Assembly: GCA_963791805.1 (NCBI GenBank) | Contig: CAWBTU010000003.1 | Span: 992,001 to 1,056,000, forward strand | Source: JACMJL01 sp963791805 | GTDB lineage: Bacteria; Bacillota; Clostridia; Clostridiales; Clostridiaceae | Direction of reading: 5' to 3' | Length of the DNA stretch: 64,000 nt | Shown here: positions 8,076-16,864 of the stretch, one piece after another | Numbering within the stretch: the first letter of the stretch is position 1 | Layout: each line of letters begins with the position of its first letter | Program-made: the position numbers and the translations under genes | Notes under the pieces: generated by a model | Seen by the model: the letters and a program-made list of their open reading frames with translations, nothing else | What the model was told of the DNA's origin: nothing | Database searches by the model: none

Positions 8076-8594
8076 ATGAAAAAAGTATTAGTTTTAGGTT
8101 GCGGTGGGTCTGGAAGATCTTCATTTGCGCGACAAATTGGGCGGTTTACTGGACTTAAAGTGTATCACTTAGATATATTTTTTTGGAAACCAGGTTGGAT
8201 TACAACACCAAATGAAGAGTGGGAAGCTTTTATTAACCAAATTGTATATGAAGATGAATGGATTATAGATGGAAATTATACTAGAACATTAGATTTAAGG
8301 TTAAAAGAGGCAGATACGGTAATATTTTTTGATATGACTAGAACTCGCCGTATGTGCCGCATAATAAGAAGGCGATTTAGCTATAGCCCCAAGGTTAAAA
8401 CAGATATAGATGAAGAGTGCAAAGAACATTTGAACTCAGAATTTTTCAAATGGGTATGGAACTATAATAAAAATGTGAAGCCAATAATATTGAAAAAATT
8501 AAAAAATTGTTCTAAAGATAAAGATATTATTATTTTTAAAAAGCCTTCTCAGGTTAGGGAATATCTTGAAAAATATAAATTAGAAGTCCAGTAG
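8076..8594 (+). CDS. P-loop NTPase of the FlaR/topology-modulation (adenylate kinase-like) family
   Basis: 172 residues. It has the pattern of proteins annotated as DNA topology modulation or FlaR-like kinases: GCGGSGRSSFARQ at the N-terminus, HLDIFFWKPGW, EWIIDGNYTRTLDLRL, ADTVIFFDMTR and IIRRR. The Walker A lysine is replaced by Arg14 (GSGRSS instead of GSGKST), which usually weakens nucleotide hydrolysis. The biochemical role of the family is not firmly known. It is divergent from the AlaX-like gene. The downstream small membrane protein gene is on the opposite strand and ends 2 bases away. Confidence 0.7.
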   Translation: MKKVLVLGCGGSGRSSFARQIGRFTGLKVYHLDIFFWKPGWITTPNEEWEAFINQIVYEDEWIIDGNYTRTLDLRLKEADTVIFFDMTRTRRMCRIIRRRFSYSPKVKTDIDEECKEHLNSEFFKWVWNYNKNVKPIILKKLKNCSKDKDIIIFKKPSQVREYLEKYKLEVQ

Positions 8595-8596
8595 GT

Positions 8597-8770
8597 TTAT
8601 AATTTTGAGTTTCTAATTTGGATAAAAGTAGAGACTGTAAATAGTAGTGCAGCCGACCCCATAATTATTCCTGCAAGTGGCTTACCATAAACAAACCAAA
8701 TAATACTAATAGCTACAAAAACCATTGTAGCTATTAAATTTAAAACTAAAACTAATCCTTGATTTTTCAT
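8597..8770 (-). CDS. 57-residue membrane protein
   Basis: An ATG at 8770 with AGGAAGG in front opens a 57-residue frame with two predicted membrane helices (about residues 5-26 and 32-50) and a polar end (QIRNSKL). It lies 46 bases downstream of the TIGR03987-like gene on the same strand, so the two may be cotranscribed. I do not recognise the family. Confidence 0.6.
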   Translation of the reverse strand: MKNQGLVLVLNLIATMVFVAISIIWFVYGKPLAGIIMGSAALLFTVSTFIQIRNSKL

Positions 8771-8816
8771 ATTTATGTTACCTTCCTATCATAAAATTTA
8801 TTCTTAATCTTGTGGT

Positions 8817-9185
8817 TTATTTTTTCATTCCTAAAATTGCACCTGAAAAAAAAGGAATAAGCCAAATTAGCCATACAATAATACTGAATTTATGAAACCT
8901 AAATTTCATTTCTCCTTGATTTTCCACTAGAACCTTTGTAGCCCAAATTGAATGAAGTAGCATTAAGATAATTCCTATTATCCCAGTAATTCCATGGAAA
9001 TTAAATTCTATACCTGCGTTAGATAGTATGAACATCATAATTGTCCCCAAAATATCAAACAACAACCCAATCCAAAAAATGATAACATTTAAAAAAGAGA
9101 GGCAAGCTTGTTTTCGTTCAATCCAAACACCAGTAGTGTAAAATATTAGAGCGAGGTTAATAAAAACAACTGCAAAAATTAACAT
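8817..9185 (-). CDS. Four-helix membrane protein, TIGR03987/HsmA-like
   Basis: 122 residues with four predicted membrane helices. Conserved-looking His residues sit at helix ends (FNFHGITG, LLHSIWA, RFHKFSII), a pattern seen in small putative haem-binding or redox membrane proteins. It resembles the TIGR03987 family of uncharacterised integral membrane proteins; I infer this from the layout and the HGITG and HKFS segments. AAGGAG is seen upstream. Its function is unknown. Confidence 0.5.
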   Translation of the reverse strand: MLIFAVVFINLALIFYTTGVWIERKQACLSFLNVIIFWIGLLFDILGTIMMFILSNAGIEFNFHGITGIIGIILMLLHSIWATKVLVENQGEMKFRFHKFSIIVWLIWLIPFFSGAILGMKK

Positions 9186-9257
9186 ATTTTAAAATCTCCT
9201 TATAACATTATAGCTGATATCAGTTATATATTATATGTTGATTAATTAATTTTAAGG

Positions 9258-10154
9258 TTACCAAAAATACAAATATTTAACTATGTACCAACTGTGGTGC
9301 ACTCGTGTTTTAAAGGATGTATTGTGATGAAATCCACTAATAAAAACTCTATTAAGAGTAAGTATTCCATTTGATTTATTTGCCCATCTACCATCAGTAG
9401 TAAATGCCATTTCATATCCAGCTTCTTTCAATGCTTTTAAGGTATCCATATTATAACTTCCAAATGGATAAGATATAAAATTTGCTTTTTTATTTAGTGT
9501 TTTCTCTATAAATTCTTTTGATGCTTTTAAAGTAGTTAACTGATCGTAATAATCATAGGTTGCTAATTTATCATGTCTAAATGTGTGACTCTCTATGTCA
9601 ATTCCATGAGCTTCCATTTCTTTTAGTTGAGCAGATGATAAATATTGTTTTCCTTTATCCACATAGTCAGTTATTATAAAAATTGTAGCTTTCAGATTAT
9701 ATTTTTTTAATATAGGAAATGCAGTTGTATAGTTATCTTCATATCCGTCATCAAAAGTAATAAGTATGGATTTTTTTGGAACTGGTTTATTATAAATCAT
9801 AAAGTCGTAAAATTCTTCTGTACTTAAAGTTGTAAATCCATTATCGTGTAAGTACTGCATGTCCTTATCAAACCTAGCAGGACTAATCATATATGGATTA
9901 TTTTTTTGAGTTCTTATAGAATGATACATTAGAACAGGGACACTGCTATTATTATGCTTTAGTGACACTTTCCCATAGTCTACATTATCACTTTCTAAAT
10001 TGGTTTTAGGATTTTCTGATAGCTGCTTATAATAATCATCATTAAAACTTTCAAACTTCAATTCGTGTCTATAATTACCAATTGATTTCCATGCAATTAA
10101 CACAATTATTACAGTAGCAACTAGTAGTAATATTCTTTTAATTATTTTAGCCAT
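9258..10154 (-). CDS. Membrane-anchored polysaccharide deacetylase
   Basis: 298 residues: an N-terminal membrane anchor (about 7-24), then a NodB-type carbohydrate esterase 4 domain. Metal and catalytic motifs are seen: TFDDGYEDN (general base Asp and metal Asp), the His pair in ESHTFRHD, and YPFGSYN. Family members remove acetyl groups from peptidoglycan GlcNAc or other surface polymers outside the cell. The LMYHSI segment before the domain is common in PgdA-like proteins of Firmicutes. Upstream is CTAGGAGG-like sequence (reverse of cctcc at 10165-10175). It appears to be a single-gene unit. Confidence 0.85.
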   Translation of the reverse strand: MAKIIKRILLLVATVIIVLIAWKSIGNYRHELKFESFNDDYYKQLSENPKTNLESDNVDYGKVSLKHNNSSVPVLMYHSIRTQKNNPYMISPARFDKDMQYLHDNGFTTLSTEEFYDFMIYNKPVPKKSILITFDDGYEDNYTTAFPILKKYNLKATIFIITDYVDKGKQYLSSAQLKEMEAHGIDIESHTFRHDKLATYDYYDQLTTLKASKEFIEKTLNKKANFISYPFGSYNMDTLKALKEAGYEMAFTTDGRWANKSNGILTLNRVFISGFHHNTSFKTRVHHSWYIVKYLYFW

Positions 10155-10340
10155 TGTTTTTAAGGTTACCTCCTAAATGTATGAAAAAAATTGGATTCAT
10201 ATTTATTGAAACAGAGTTTTTAATTTTTATGAAACATACTAATATATTTTACCATAAACTATCTATAACATCTATTCTTTTAAGGATGGCTAAATTAGGT
10301 AACAAGAAAAATCACTCAGTTTTATTTTAAAATAGTTGCA

Positions 10341-10366
10341 CCCCCTAACATTTATTGTTAGAGGGT
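10341..10366 (-). terminator. Terminator after trpB
   Basis: A ten-base stem (TGTTAGAGGG/CCCCCTAACA with one mismatch) lies 17 bases after the trpB stop on the minus strand and is followed by an A/T-rich tract. Confidence 0.6.
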
Positions 10367-10382
10367 ACAGCAAAACTATATA

Positions 10383-11567
10383 TTAAGCTCTAGCGTCAAG
10401 CATTTGTTTAATTTGATCTACATCTTTATCGCCTCTACCAGAGAGGTTTACAATAATTGTCTTGTCCTTTGGCAATGTAGCGGCTAGCTTTATTGCATAA
10501 GCCACTGCGTGAGCGCTTTCTAAAGCAGGGATTATACCTTCAACTTTTGAGAGTTCAACAAAAGCATCTAAGGCTTCATCATCTGTAACTGATACATATT
10601 GGGCTCTACCAATATCGTTATAGTAACAATGTTCAGGACCTACTCCAGGGTAATCAAGACCAGCTGCAGAAGAATAAACCGGAAGAGGCTCTCCTTGTTC
10701 ATCTTGAATGTTATAACATTTGAAACCGTGTATTATTCCAACAGAACCTTTTGTCATAGAAGCAGCATGCTCATTTGTGTCGAGTCCTTTTCCTGCAGGT
10801 TCAACGCCAATGATTTTAACATCTTTATCCTCAAAGAAAGGATGAAATAACCCAATTGCATTACTTCCACCACCTACACAGGCAACAAGATAGTCAGGAA
10901 GTTTAGCTTCTGCTTCAAGTATCTGTCTTCTAGCTTCGATTCCTATAATGCTCTGGAATTCTCTAACCATAGTTGGATATGGATCTGGACCAACTGCAGA
11001 CCCTAAAAGATAATAAGTATCTTCAGCGTTTTCAACGAAATCATTAAGTGCAGCATCTACAGCATCTTTTAAAGTTTTAGTTCCAGTTGATACGGGTACT
11101 ATTTTTGCTCCAAGTAAGCTCATTCTAAATACATTTAATTCCTGTCTTACGATATCCAATTCACCCATGTATATAATGCACTCCATTCCGAAAAGAGCAC
11201 AAACAGTTGCAGTAGCAACTCCATGTTGACCAGCACCAGTTTCAGCTATAATTCTTTTTTTGCCCATGCGTTTAGCGATAAGTGCTTGACCTATAGCGTT
11301 ATTAATTTTGTGGGAACCAGTATGATTTAAATCTTCTCTCTTAAAGTATATTTTTGCACCACCAACTTTTTTTGTTAAGTTATTAGCCAAATATAGAGGA
11401 TTTTCTCTTCCAATATATTGTTTTTGATAGTAAGCCATTTCCTCAAAGAAACTTGGATCATTTATGCAAGTATAAAAATTCTCCTTAGTTTCATTTAATA
11501 CCTTTTCAAGTGGTGGTGGAACAAAAGCTCCTCCAAATTGTCCAAAGAATCCATTAGTTTTTTCCAT
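10383..11567 (-). CDS. trpB: Tryptophan synthase beta subunit (stand-alone)
   Basis: 394 residues, the usual length of the TrpB1 type. It condenses indole with L-serine to tryptophan using PLP. The PLP lysine lies in HTGSHKINNA, followed by the GAGQHGVATA segment; the phosphate-binding loop is GGGSNAIG and the C-terminal SGRGDKD is present. No trpA or any other trp gene is adjacent, so it may salvage indole or pair with a TrpA encoded elsewhere. Transcription is under a Trp-type T-box leader and a consensus promoter. Confidence 0.95.
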   Translation of the reverse strand: MEKTNGFFGQFGGAFVPPPLEKVLNETKENFYTCINDPSFFEEMAYYQKQYIGRENPLYLANNLTKKVGGAKIYFKREDLNHTGSHKINNAIGQALIAKRMGKKRIIAETGAGQHGVATATVCALFGMECIIYMGELDIVRQELNVFRMSLLGAKIVPVSTGTKTLKDAVDAALNDFVENAEDTYYLLGSAVGPDPYPTMVREFQSIIGIEARRQILEAEAKLPDYLVACVGGGSNAIGLFHPFFEDKDVKIIGVEPAGKGLDTNEHAASMTKGSVGIIHGFKCYNIQDEQGEPLPVYSSAAGLDYPGVGPEHCYYNDIGRAQYVSVTDDEALDAFVELSKVEGIIPALESAHAVAYAIKLAATLPKDKTIIVNLSGRGDKDVDQIKQMLDARA

Positions 11568-11616
11568 TTAAATTACCCTCTTTCACATTTGATTCATAAA
11601 AAATCTTGCAACAAAT

Positions 11617-11912
11617 AAAAAAAGCCCTCTTAATATGCTTTTGCATATTAAGAGGGCGATGCTAATCACGGTGCCACCTCTACAATTGTAGAATTGATAA
11701 AACTACAATAACTCTTTTAGATACCGGAAATAAGATTCCTATATCCTATCTCTGTAACGGGAGAAGCCCGTGTCACCTACTAATTAATTTCGGATTCCAC
11801 TCATAAGACCATTCAATAAGTTCTAAAATATTAGGTTCTCAGCAACCCCTAACTCTCTGTAATCCTCAAAAATATTTACTATTCTTACTCATTGCTTTGT
11901 TTTTTATTATAA
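11617..11912 (-). promoter_or_regulatory. T-box leader, tryptophan type, with terminator
   Basis: On the minus strand the leader has the AGAGAGTTAGGGGTTGCTGAGAACC stem I region (as AGAGAGTTAGG then GGTTGCTGAGAACC, near 11835-11860), a GAGTGGAATCC segment whose TGG fits a Trp specifier codon, the T-box sequence AGGTGGCACCGTG (11667-11679), and a 15-base terminator stem (11624-11657) followed by seven T. Uncharged tRNA(Trp) should favour the antiterminator and turn trpB on. The specifier assignment is an inference from position and the downstream gene. Confidence 0.92.
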
Positions 11913-11921
11913 CTTTATTAC

Positions 11922-11950
11922 AGTATAGTGGTAAATTATTATTCTGTCAA
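11922..11950 (-). promoter_or_regulatory. Sigma-A promoter for the trpB T-box transcript
   Basis: TTGACA (11945-11950) and TATACT (11922-11927) on the minus strand, 17 bases apart, placed directly before the T-box leader. Confidence 0.85.
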
Positions 11951-12053
11951 TAAATAATTTTATAGAATTGCATTTTTTTCTGATTGATTTCTGATTAAAA
12001 ATAGCTTTGCTGTGATAGAATTATAATATGCTATAGTAAAGGATGGATATAAG

Positions 12054-12971
12054 ATGAGAGTAAAAAATTATATCATTGAGAATTATATAGTGTTAGGTAA
12101 AAAGTTTTATAGTGAACGTAATATTAAAAGGGCATTAGATTATTTTAAAAAGGCTTATGCTTTAACAAAAGGTGAAAAAGATATAGAACTTCTTCTTGAT
12201 ATGGCACTTATATATGATGAGCTAGATGAGTTTGCTTTAGCTGAGGTAAAATATAGAGAAATATTAGCAATAGACAGTGAAGACTCTAGGGCTTTTTATG
12301 GATTAGGAATTATTTATGATACTAGGGAAGAAAATGAAAAGGCAGCGGAGTTCTATGAAAAGGCTATTGAATTAAATCCAGATTATAACAAAGCATACTT
12401 TTTTCTTGCAAATGTTTATGAAGATTTGGAACGGCTTGAAGATGCAATTGGTTGCTATAAGAAAGTAATTGAGCTTAATAAGGACGATTTTTGGTCCTAC
12501 ACTAATTTAAGTAGTGTTTATGAGAAATTAGAAGAGTATGAGTTAGCCCTAGAAAGTATACAACAAAGTTTAAGGATTGAGCCTAATCATTATATGGCTC
12601 TTTTTAATATGGCTGTAATTTTAGGAAAGCTGAATAAGGAAGAGGAATCTATTAATTACTATAAAAGAAGTATACAAGAAAACATAAATTATCCATATAG
12701 CTATTTAAATTTATCAATTATTTACAAGAATAGAGAGTTGTTCGATATAGCTATAAAAATTATTTCAGGAGGAATCCTTAATAATCCAGAGGCAAGCTTT
12801 TTATATTATAACAGAGCATGTTTTTATGTGCATACTAATAAAATGGAAGAGGCATTAAAAGACTTAGATATAGCAGTACATATTAGTCCTGATTATGTAA
12901 AATATATTGAAGAAGACGAGGAACTTTATCCTCTTAAAGTTTTTCCAGAGTACAAAAAAATTGTGAAATAA
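12054..12971 (+). CDS. Tetratricopeptide repeat protein
   Basis: 305 residues built almost wholly from about eight tandem TPR units. Clear ones carry the pattern of A..YY...I.L.P....A (for example AAEFYEKAIELNPDYNKAYFFLANVYEDLERLEDAIGCYKKVIELN). There is no signal peptide, membrane segment or enzymatic domain, so it is likely a cytoplasmic protein-binding scaffold. It lies upstream of the Ter operon on the same strand, but 200 bases with a structured leader separate them, so cotranscription is uncertain. Partner unknown. Confidence 0.85.
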   Translation: MRVKNYIIENYIVLGKKFYSERNIKRALDYFKKAYALTKGEKDIELLLDMALIYDELDEFALAEVKYREILAIDSEDSRAFYGLGIIYDTREENEKAAEFYEKAIELNPDYNKAYFFLANVYEDLERLEDAIGCYKKVIELNKDDFWSYTNLSSVYEKLEEYELALESIQQSLRIEPNHYMALFNMAVILGKLNKEEESINYYKRSIQENINYPYSYLNLSIIYKNRELFDIAIKIISGGILNNPEASFLYYNRACFYVHTNKMEEALKDLDIAVHISPDYVKYIEEDEELYPLKVFPEYKKIVK

Positions 12972-13046
12972 GTTTAGAATATAACAATTAATTTGCAGAT
13001 AGATGTAATATTAATGTAATTAATAGGGTCAAACAACCTGAAAAAA

Positions 13047-13167
13047 ATCACTTAAGCATGCTTGACTCTTGTGAGAAGCAAGTTCTTGGAATAAATGTTT
13101 TAAGTGATGAACTTGCTTCTCTATATATTCACTTGAAGGATTACTATTGAAAGTGTAGAATATATAG
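13047..13167 (+). ncRNA. Structured RNA leader (possible pseudoknot) before the Ter operon
   Basis: Two perfect pairings cross each other: ATCACTTAA (13047-13055) with TTAAGTGAT (13100-13108), and GAGAAGCAAGTTC (13073-13085) with GAACTTGCTTCTC (13109-13121). That is an H-type pseudoknot order, or two exclusive folds. A third stem, CTATATATTCACTT (13121-13134) with 13151-13167, starts on the last base of the second. No T-run follows, so it is not a plain terminator. It ends about 20 bases before the first Ter gene. It could be a cis-regulator or a small RNA; it matches no riboswitch class I know. Confidence 0.45.
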
Positions 13168-13185
13168 AAAGTAAGAATAAATAAT

Positions 13186-15609
13186 ATGGGTGATAAAAGT
13201 ATGAACTCAGATAAATTTCCTTTAAGTTTAAAAAGTAATAATATTTTTAATGATATTTTATTACCATTAAGAGAAAGAAAAACTTCATCTAATGATACAA
13301 ATCGATATGTATTTTTTTATAGATATATTGGGTTAGGCTCAGAAGATGAATATTTAGACAAAATATTAAACTTACACAGGGAACTAAGTAAGCTTGAAAA
13401 TTTATATCTTGTGTTTAATGGCAAAATTGAAATTCCTTTTAATTCAAAAATTACGGATAGGGCAAATGCTTATTCAAAAACAATTACATTAGATCATTTC
13501 ATTAGCGGAGAGGTTGTAAGCATTTTTCAGAGAGAAAATCTACTTGAGATTTTGCCGAATTCTGTAGCTAATTCAAAATTTGTTGAAGCACTTAAAGAAG
13601 TAATTAAAATCTTTAGTATAAATGAAAAACTCTCCAACATGAGTATAGGGATGAATTTTGTTATTAAGCTAATATGTTGGTCAAATGGATATATTCCTAA
13701 TTTGTTTGATTCTTTTATGACTATTTATAATCCGAAAATAGTTTATTATGGAGAAATAAAAAAACATGAAGGCTATTTTCTTATTTTGCTGTCATTAATG
13801 GGATGCGACGTACTATTTATAAATAGCTTTGGAGATGATGTTTTTAAAAATATTGACAAGGAAAACATCTATTCTAATGTTATAGAAGAAGCAAACAGGT
13901 CAATGATTAAAGATATTCAGCTTTTAGTTAACAAGGTGGACTCCTCGTTGCAGGCAACAACTAATAATAGTTTCAAAACTGTTATTAGGGACTCAGAGGA
14001 TATCTTTGTAGATATTTTAGTCCCAATAAGTAAAAGAAGAGATTTTGTTGAAAACACTGTTTATCCAGTGTATTTTCAAAGATATATAGGAATAGAAGAT
14101 AATGATAGCGCAGATAGATATTATAATTCTATATTTAATCTAGACAGAAAATTAAGTTCTTTAAAAAATGGATATGTTAAATTTGATGGACCAATTCCTA
14201 TGTTAGGAAACGAGGAAACATCAAGTATAATGAAGGAGTTTTCAGGGCAATCTAATTTTTTTGATTTAAATAATAGAGATATATTTATTAGCAAGATACT
14301 TAATTTCAAGAGTTTTCCAAAATCTAAAGATGAAAAGATGAATTCTATTTCTAAAATTGCATTTAAAGAAGTCGTTTATTTGTACTTAAATAAAGAAAAG
14401 AATATTAACGCTTCTAAGATTCAGAATTTTATTATAAAGTTACTTGGATGGATAAACAAATATACTAATGAGCTTTTTAAAGAATCAATAAAAGAAGACA
14501 ATCCTAAGATATTATATTACGGAGAAATCAAAAATCATGATATCTATTTGTTAATTTATTTTTCTAAATTAGGTTGTGATATAATTTATATTAGTTCAGA
14601 ATTTTCTTTTGATAAGATCTTTGAAGAGTTTGATATTAAACAGGAATATTTCAAAGTGACTAAATTAAATACTAGTAAGCCCTTGGAGGAATTTCCTATA
14701 ATAGAAAGACAAGTTAGAAAAACTACAATAGCTTATAATGCTTCTCAAGAAATACAGCAAGTTATATATGGAGATGGAGAAACTGGGCTTTTCAAAGCAA
14801 GGCAATATGAAGCTGGCATAACTAGTCCAGTCGGAATAAAGACAACCTATGATGAACTTAAGATATTGTGGAACGAGCCAGCAAGACTAAGACCTGAATT
14901 TAAGGTAGAAAATAATACTGTATATGTTCCTAATTTATTTGTGAAAATAAATGGTGTATTTGAAAACATAAATGATTACTGGGCTGATTACAAATACTTT
15001 ATTGATGCAAAAAACACTTTTGTTGTAAAGAATTTGCCTTTTACAACGGTAACTTATACTAAGCAAGATTTATATTCTTCTGCTTTTCTTTTAAATGATA
15101 AAGGATTAGTAGATGAAGGAAAACTATTTAAAAGCCCAGTTTATAAATTTGGATTTCTAAAAAACTCACTGCAAAGTCTTATTGTTAGCAAAATTAATGA
15201 GTTGATTTTATCTAAGCCCTTTAAAGAGGAGATGGATGAAAAACTTAAGCTTAAAATACTTATGACAGTAATTAGCATGGATAATCAGGTGCTAGAACTA
15301 CTAGAAAGATTTGATTATACTTCTGAAGTTCCTAAGCTTGTTATTTATGCGAATTCAAGAGAAAGTTTTAGTGAAGAAGATATTATAATTATTGCCTTTA
15401 TGAAACAGGTAGGCGCAGATATAGTAGTACTTACTCCAACTAACTACAATAATTTAGAGTTAATGCTAAGGGATAACTTATTTGATGTAATCCAACTTCA
15501 ATCTGTTGCTTTTGAGCTTGAAATACCGAATGTATTAGTAACAAATACAAAAAACTCTAAATCATCAATTTTTAAATTTTTAAATTTCAAAGGAGGAAAT
15601 AAAAAATGA
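13186..15609 (+). CDS. YceG-like protein of the Ter (tellurium/stress resistance) system
   Basis: 807 residues with an internal duplication. NDILLPLRER...FFYRYIGLG (about 20-50) recurs as VDILVPISKRRDF...YFQRYIGIE (about 282-310), and YNPKIVYYGEIKKHEGYFLILLSLMGCDVLFI recurs near 438-465. This is the pattern of the YceG-like family that accompanies TelA and TerD in Firmicutes. The start is ambiguous: ATG 13186 has no good ribosome binding site, while ATG 13201 follows GGGTGA. The stop overlaps the telA start (ATGA). It is cytoplasmic by composition. The molecular function is not established; its tight link to TelA suggests they act together. Confidence 0.75.
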   Translation: MGDKSMNSDKFPLSLKSNNIFNDILLPLRERKTSSNDTNRYVFFYRYIGLGSEDEYLDKILNLHRELSKLENLYLVFNGKIEIPFNSKITDRANAYSKTITLDHFISGEVVSIFQRENLLEILPNSVANSKFVEALKEVIKIFSINEKLSNMSIGMNFVIKLICWSNGYIPNLFDSFMTIYNPKIVYYGEIKKHEGYFLILLSLMGCDVLFINSFGDDVFKNIDKENIYSNVIEEANRSMIKDIQLLVNKVDSSLQATTNNSFKTVIRDSEDIFVDILVPISKRRDFVENTVYPVYFQRYIGIEDNDSADRYYNSIFNLDRKLSSLKNGYVKFDGPIPMLGNEETSSIMKEFSGQSNFFDLNNRDIFISKILNFKSFPKSKDEKMNSISKIAFKEVVYLYLNKEKNINASKIQNFIIKLLGWINKYTNELFKESIKEDNPKILYYGEIKNHDIYLLIYFSKLGCDIIYISSEFSFDKIFEEFDIKQEYFKVTKLNTSKPLEEFPIIERQVRKTTIAYNASQEIQQVIYGDGETGLFKARQYEAGITSPVGIKTTYDELKILWNEPARLRPEFKVENNTVYVPNLFVKINGVFENINDYWADYKYFIDAKNTFVVKNLPFTTVTYTKQDLYSSAFLLNDKGLVDEGKLFKSPVYKFGFLKNSLQSLIVSKINELILSKPFKEEMDEKLKLKILMTVISMDNQVLELLERFDYTSEVPKLVIYANSRESFSEEDIIIIAFMKQVGADIVVLTPTNYNNLELMLRDNLFDVIQLQSVAFELEIPNVLVTNTKNSKSSIFKFLNFKGGNKK

Positions 15610-16733
15610 ATTTAACAGGAAATCAATCACAACCTCAAGAGGTATTAACAAATAATACTGAACTTGAAGTAATGCCAGTTTACAATGTTGAAGAACAGAA
15701 GGCTGAGGTGGCTTTAAAGGTTAAAAACTCACCAGAAGTGATGAGTATCGTAAAGCAAATTGATATAAAAAACATGGACAGTATAATGAAATTTGGTAAT
15801 GATACTGCAGAAAATATCGCTAAATTTTCAGATATGCTACTTCATCAAATGGAGATTGCTAAAGTTGAAGATTCGGGAACAATGCTTATTGAGCTAAATA
15901 AAATTATGGATAGGTTTGATATTAAAGATTTCAAAGAAAAGGAACCAGGATTTCTAGGTAAGCTCTTTAATAAAGCAAGTGCTTCAATAGAATCTATCTT
16001 TAAGAAGTATCATACTATGGGTGATGAAGTTGATAAAGTATATGTAACTTTGAAGAGCTATGAAGCTGAAATTGGTACTACAAATAAAAATCTTGATGAT
16101 ATGTATCAGAAAAATTTAGAGTACTATGAGCAACTTGAAAGATATATTTATGCTGGAGAGTTAGCACTTGAGGAGTTTGATACTAACATAATTCCAGAAT
16201 GTACTCGTAAGGCACAAGAGTCAGGAGATAGAGTTGATGAAATGGAATTAACTAGTATGCTCCAAGTTAGAGAAATGATGGACCAAAGGATATTTGATTT
16301 AAGGTTAGCAGAAAATATTGCACTTCAAACAATGCCTTCAATTAAGACAATACAATATGGTAACTATAATCTTGTAAGAAAAATAAATTCTGCATTTATT
16401 ATTACCTTGCCAATATTTAAGCAGTGTTTAACTCAGTCAATAATGCTAAAAAGACAAGAAATTCAAACAAAGGCTTTATCAGCTTTAGATGAGAAAACTA
16501 ATGAATTACTATTAAGAAATGCTCAAAACACAGCACTTCAGTCAAAAATGACAGCAAAACTAGCATCTGGCAGTTTTGTAAGCGTGGAAACTTTAGAGAA
16601 ATCTTGGCACACAATAGTTACTGGTATTGAAGAAACTAAAAAGATTCAGGATGAAATGAAGCAAAAGAGAGTTGAAGGAAGCGTAAAACTTCAACAATTA
16701 AAGAAAGACTTCCAGGAAAGAAAATTAGGTTAA
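15606..16733 (+). CDS. telA: Toxic anion resistance protein, TelA/KlaA family
   Basis: 375 residues, a typical length. It is largely helical with long coiled-coil stretches, and the family pattern is visible: ...NKIMDRFDIKDF, LGKLFNKA..SIE..FKKYHTMGDEVDKV in the first half, ARKAQESGD-like and MLQVREMMDQRIFDLRLAENIALQTMPSIKTIQ in the second. TelA proteins are linked with tellurite and other envelope or oxidative stresses, mechanism unknown. It starts inside the stop of the upstream YceG-like gene with AAAGGAGG in that gene as ribosome binding site, so the two are translationally coupled. Confidence 0.9.
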   Translation: MNLTGNQSQPQEVLTNNTELEVMPVYNVEEQKAEVALKVKNSPEVMSIVKQIDIKNMDSIMKFGNDTAENIAKFSDMLLHQMEIAKVEDSGTMLIELNKIMDRFDIKDFKEKEPGFLGKLFNKASASIESIFKKYHTMGDEVDKVYVTLKSYEAEIGTTNKNLDDMYQKNLEYYEQLERYIYAGELALEEFDTNIIPECTRKAQESGDRVDEMELTSMLQVREMMDQRIFDLRLAENIALQTMPSIKTIQYGNYNLVRKINSAFIITLPIFKQCLTQSIMLKRQEIQTKALSALDEKTNELLLRNAQNTALQSKMTAKLASGSFVSVETLEKSWHTIVTGIEETKKIQDEMKQKRVEGSVKLQQLKKDFQERKLG

Positions 16734-16748
16734 GGCATATGCCTAAGT

Positions 16749-16829
16749 GAGGTTGTCTCAAAATAGATGTACTATCTTACAAAATTACTTAAGGTATGAA
16801 GTAGTATATCAATATTTTGATACAGCCTC
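16749..16829. repeat. Imperfect inverted repeat between telA and the CitE-like gene
   Basis: GAGGTTGTCTCAAAAT (16749-16764) pairs with ATTTTGATACAGCCTC (16814-16829) at 14 of 16 positions. Pairing continues inward (GATGTACTA with TAGTATATC) to give a stem of about 26 bases with a 25-base loop, followed by TTGTTTT. Another perfect palindrome, GGCATATGCC, directly follows the telA stop. Termini of the kind GAGGNTGTCTCAAAA are common at insertion-sequence ends, so this may be a tiny IS/MITE relic; it would also act as an attenuating hairpin within the operon. Confidence 0.5.
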
Positions 16830-16864
16830 TTGTTTTGAATATGCCTATAAGAAGGGAATTTAAA

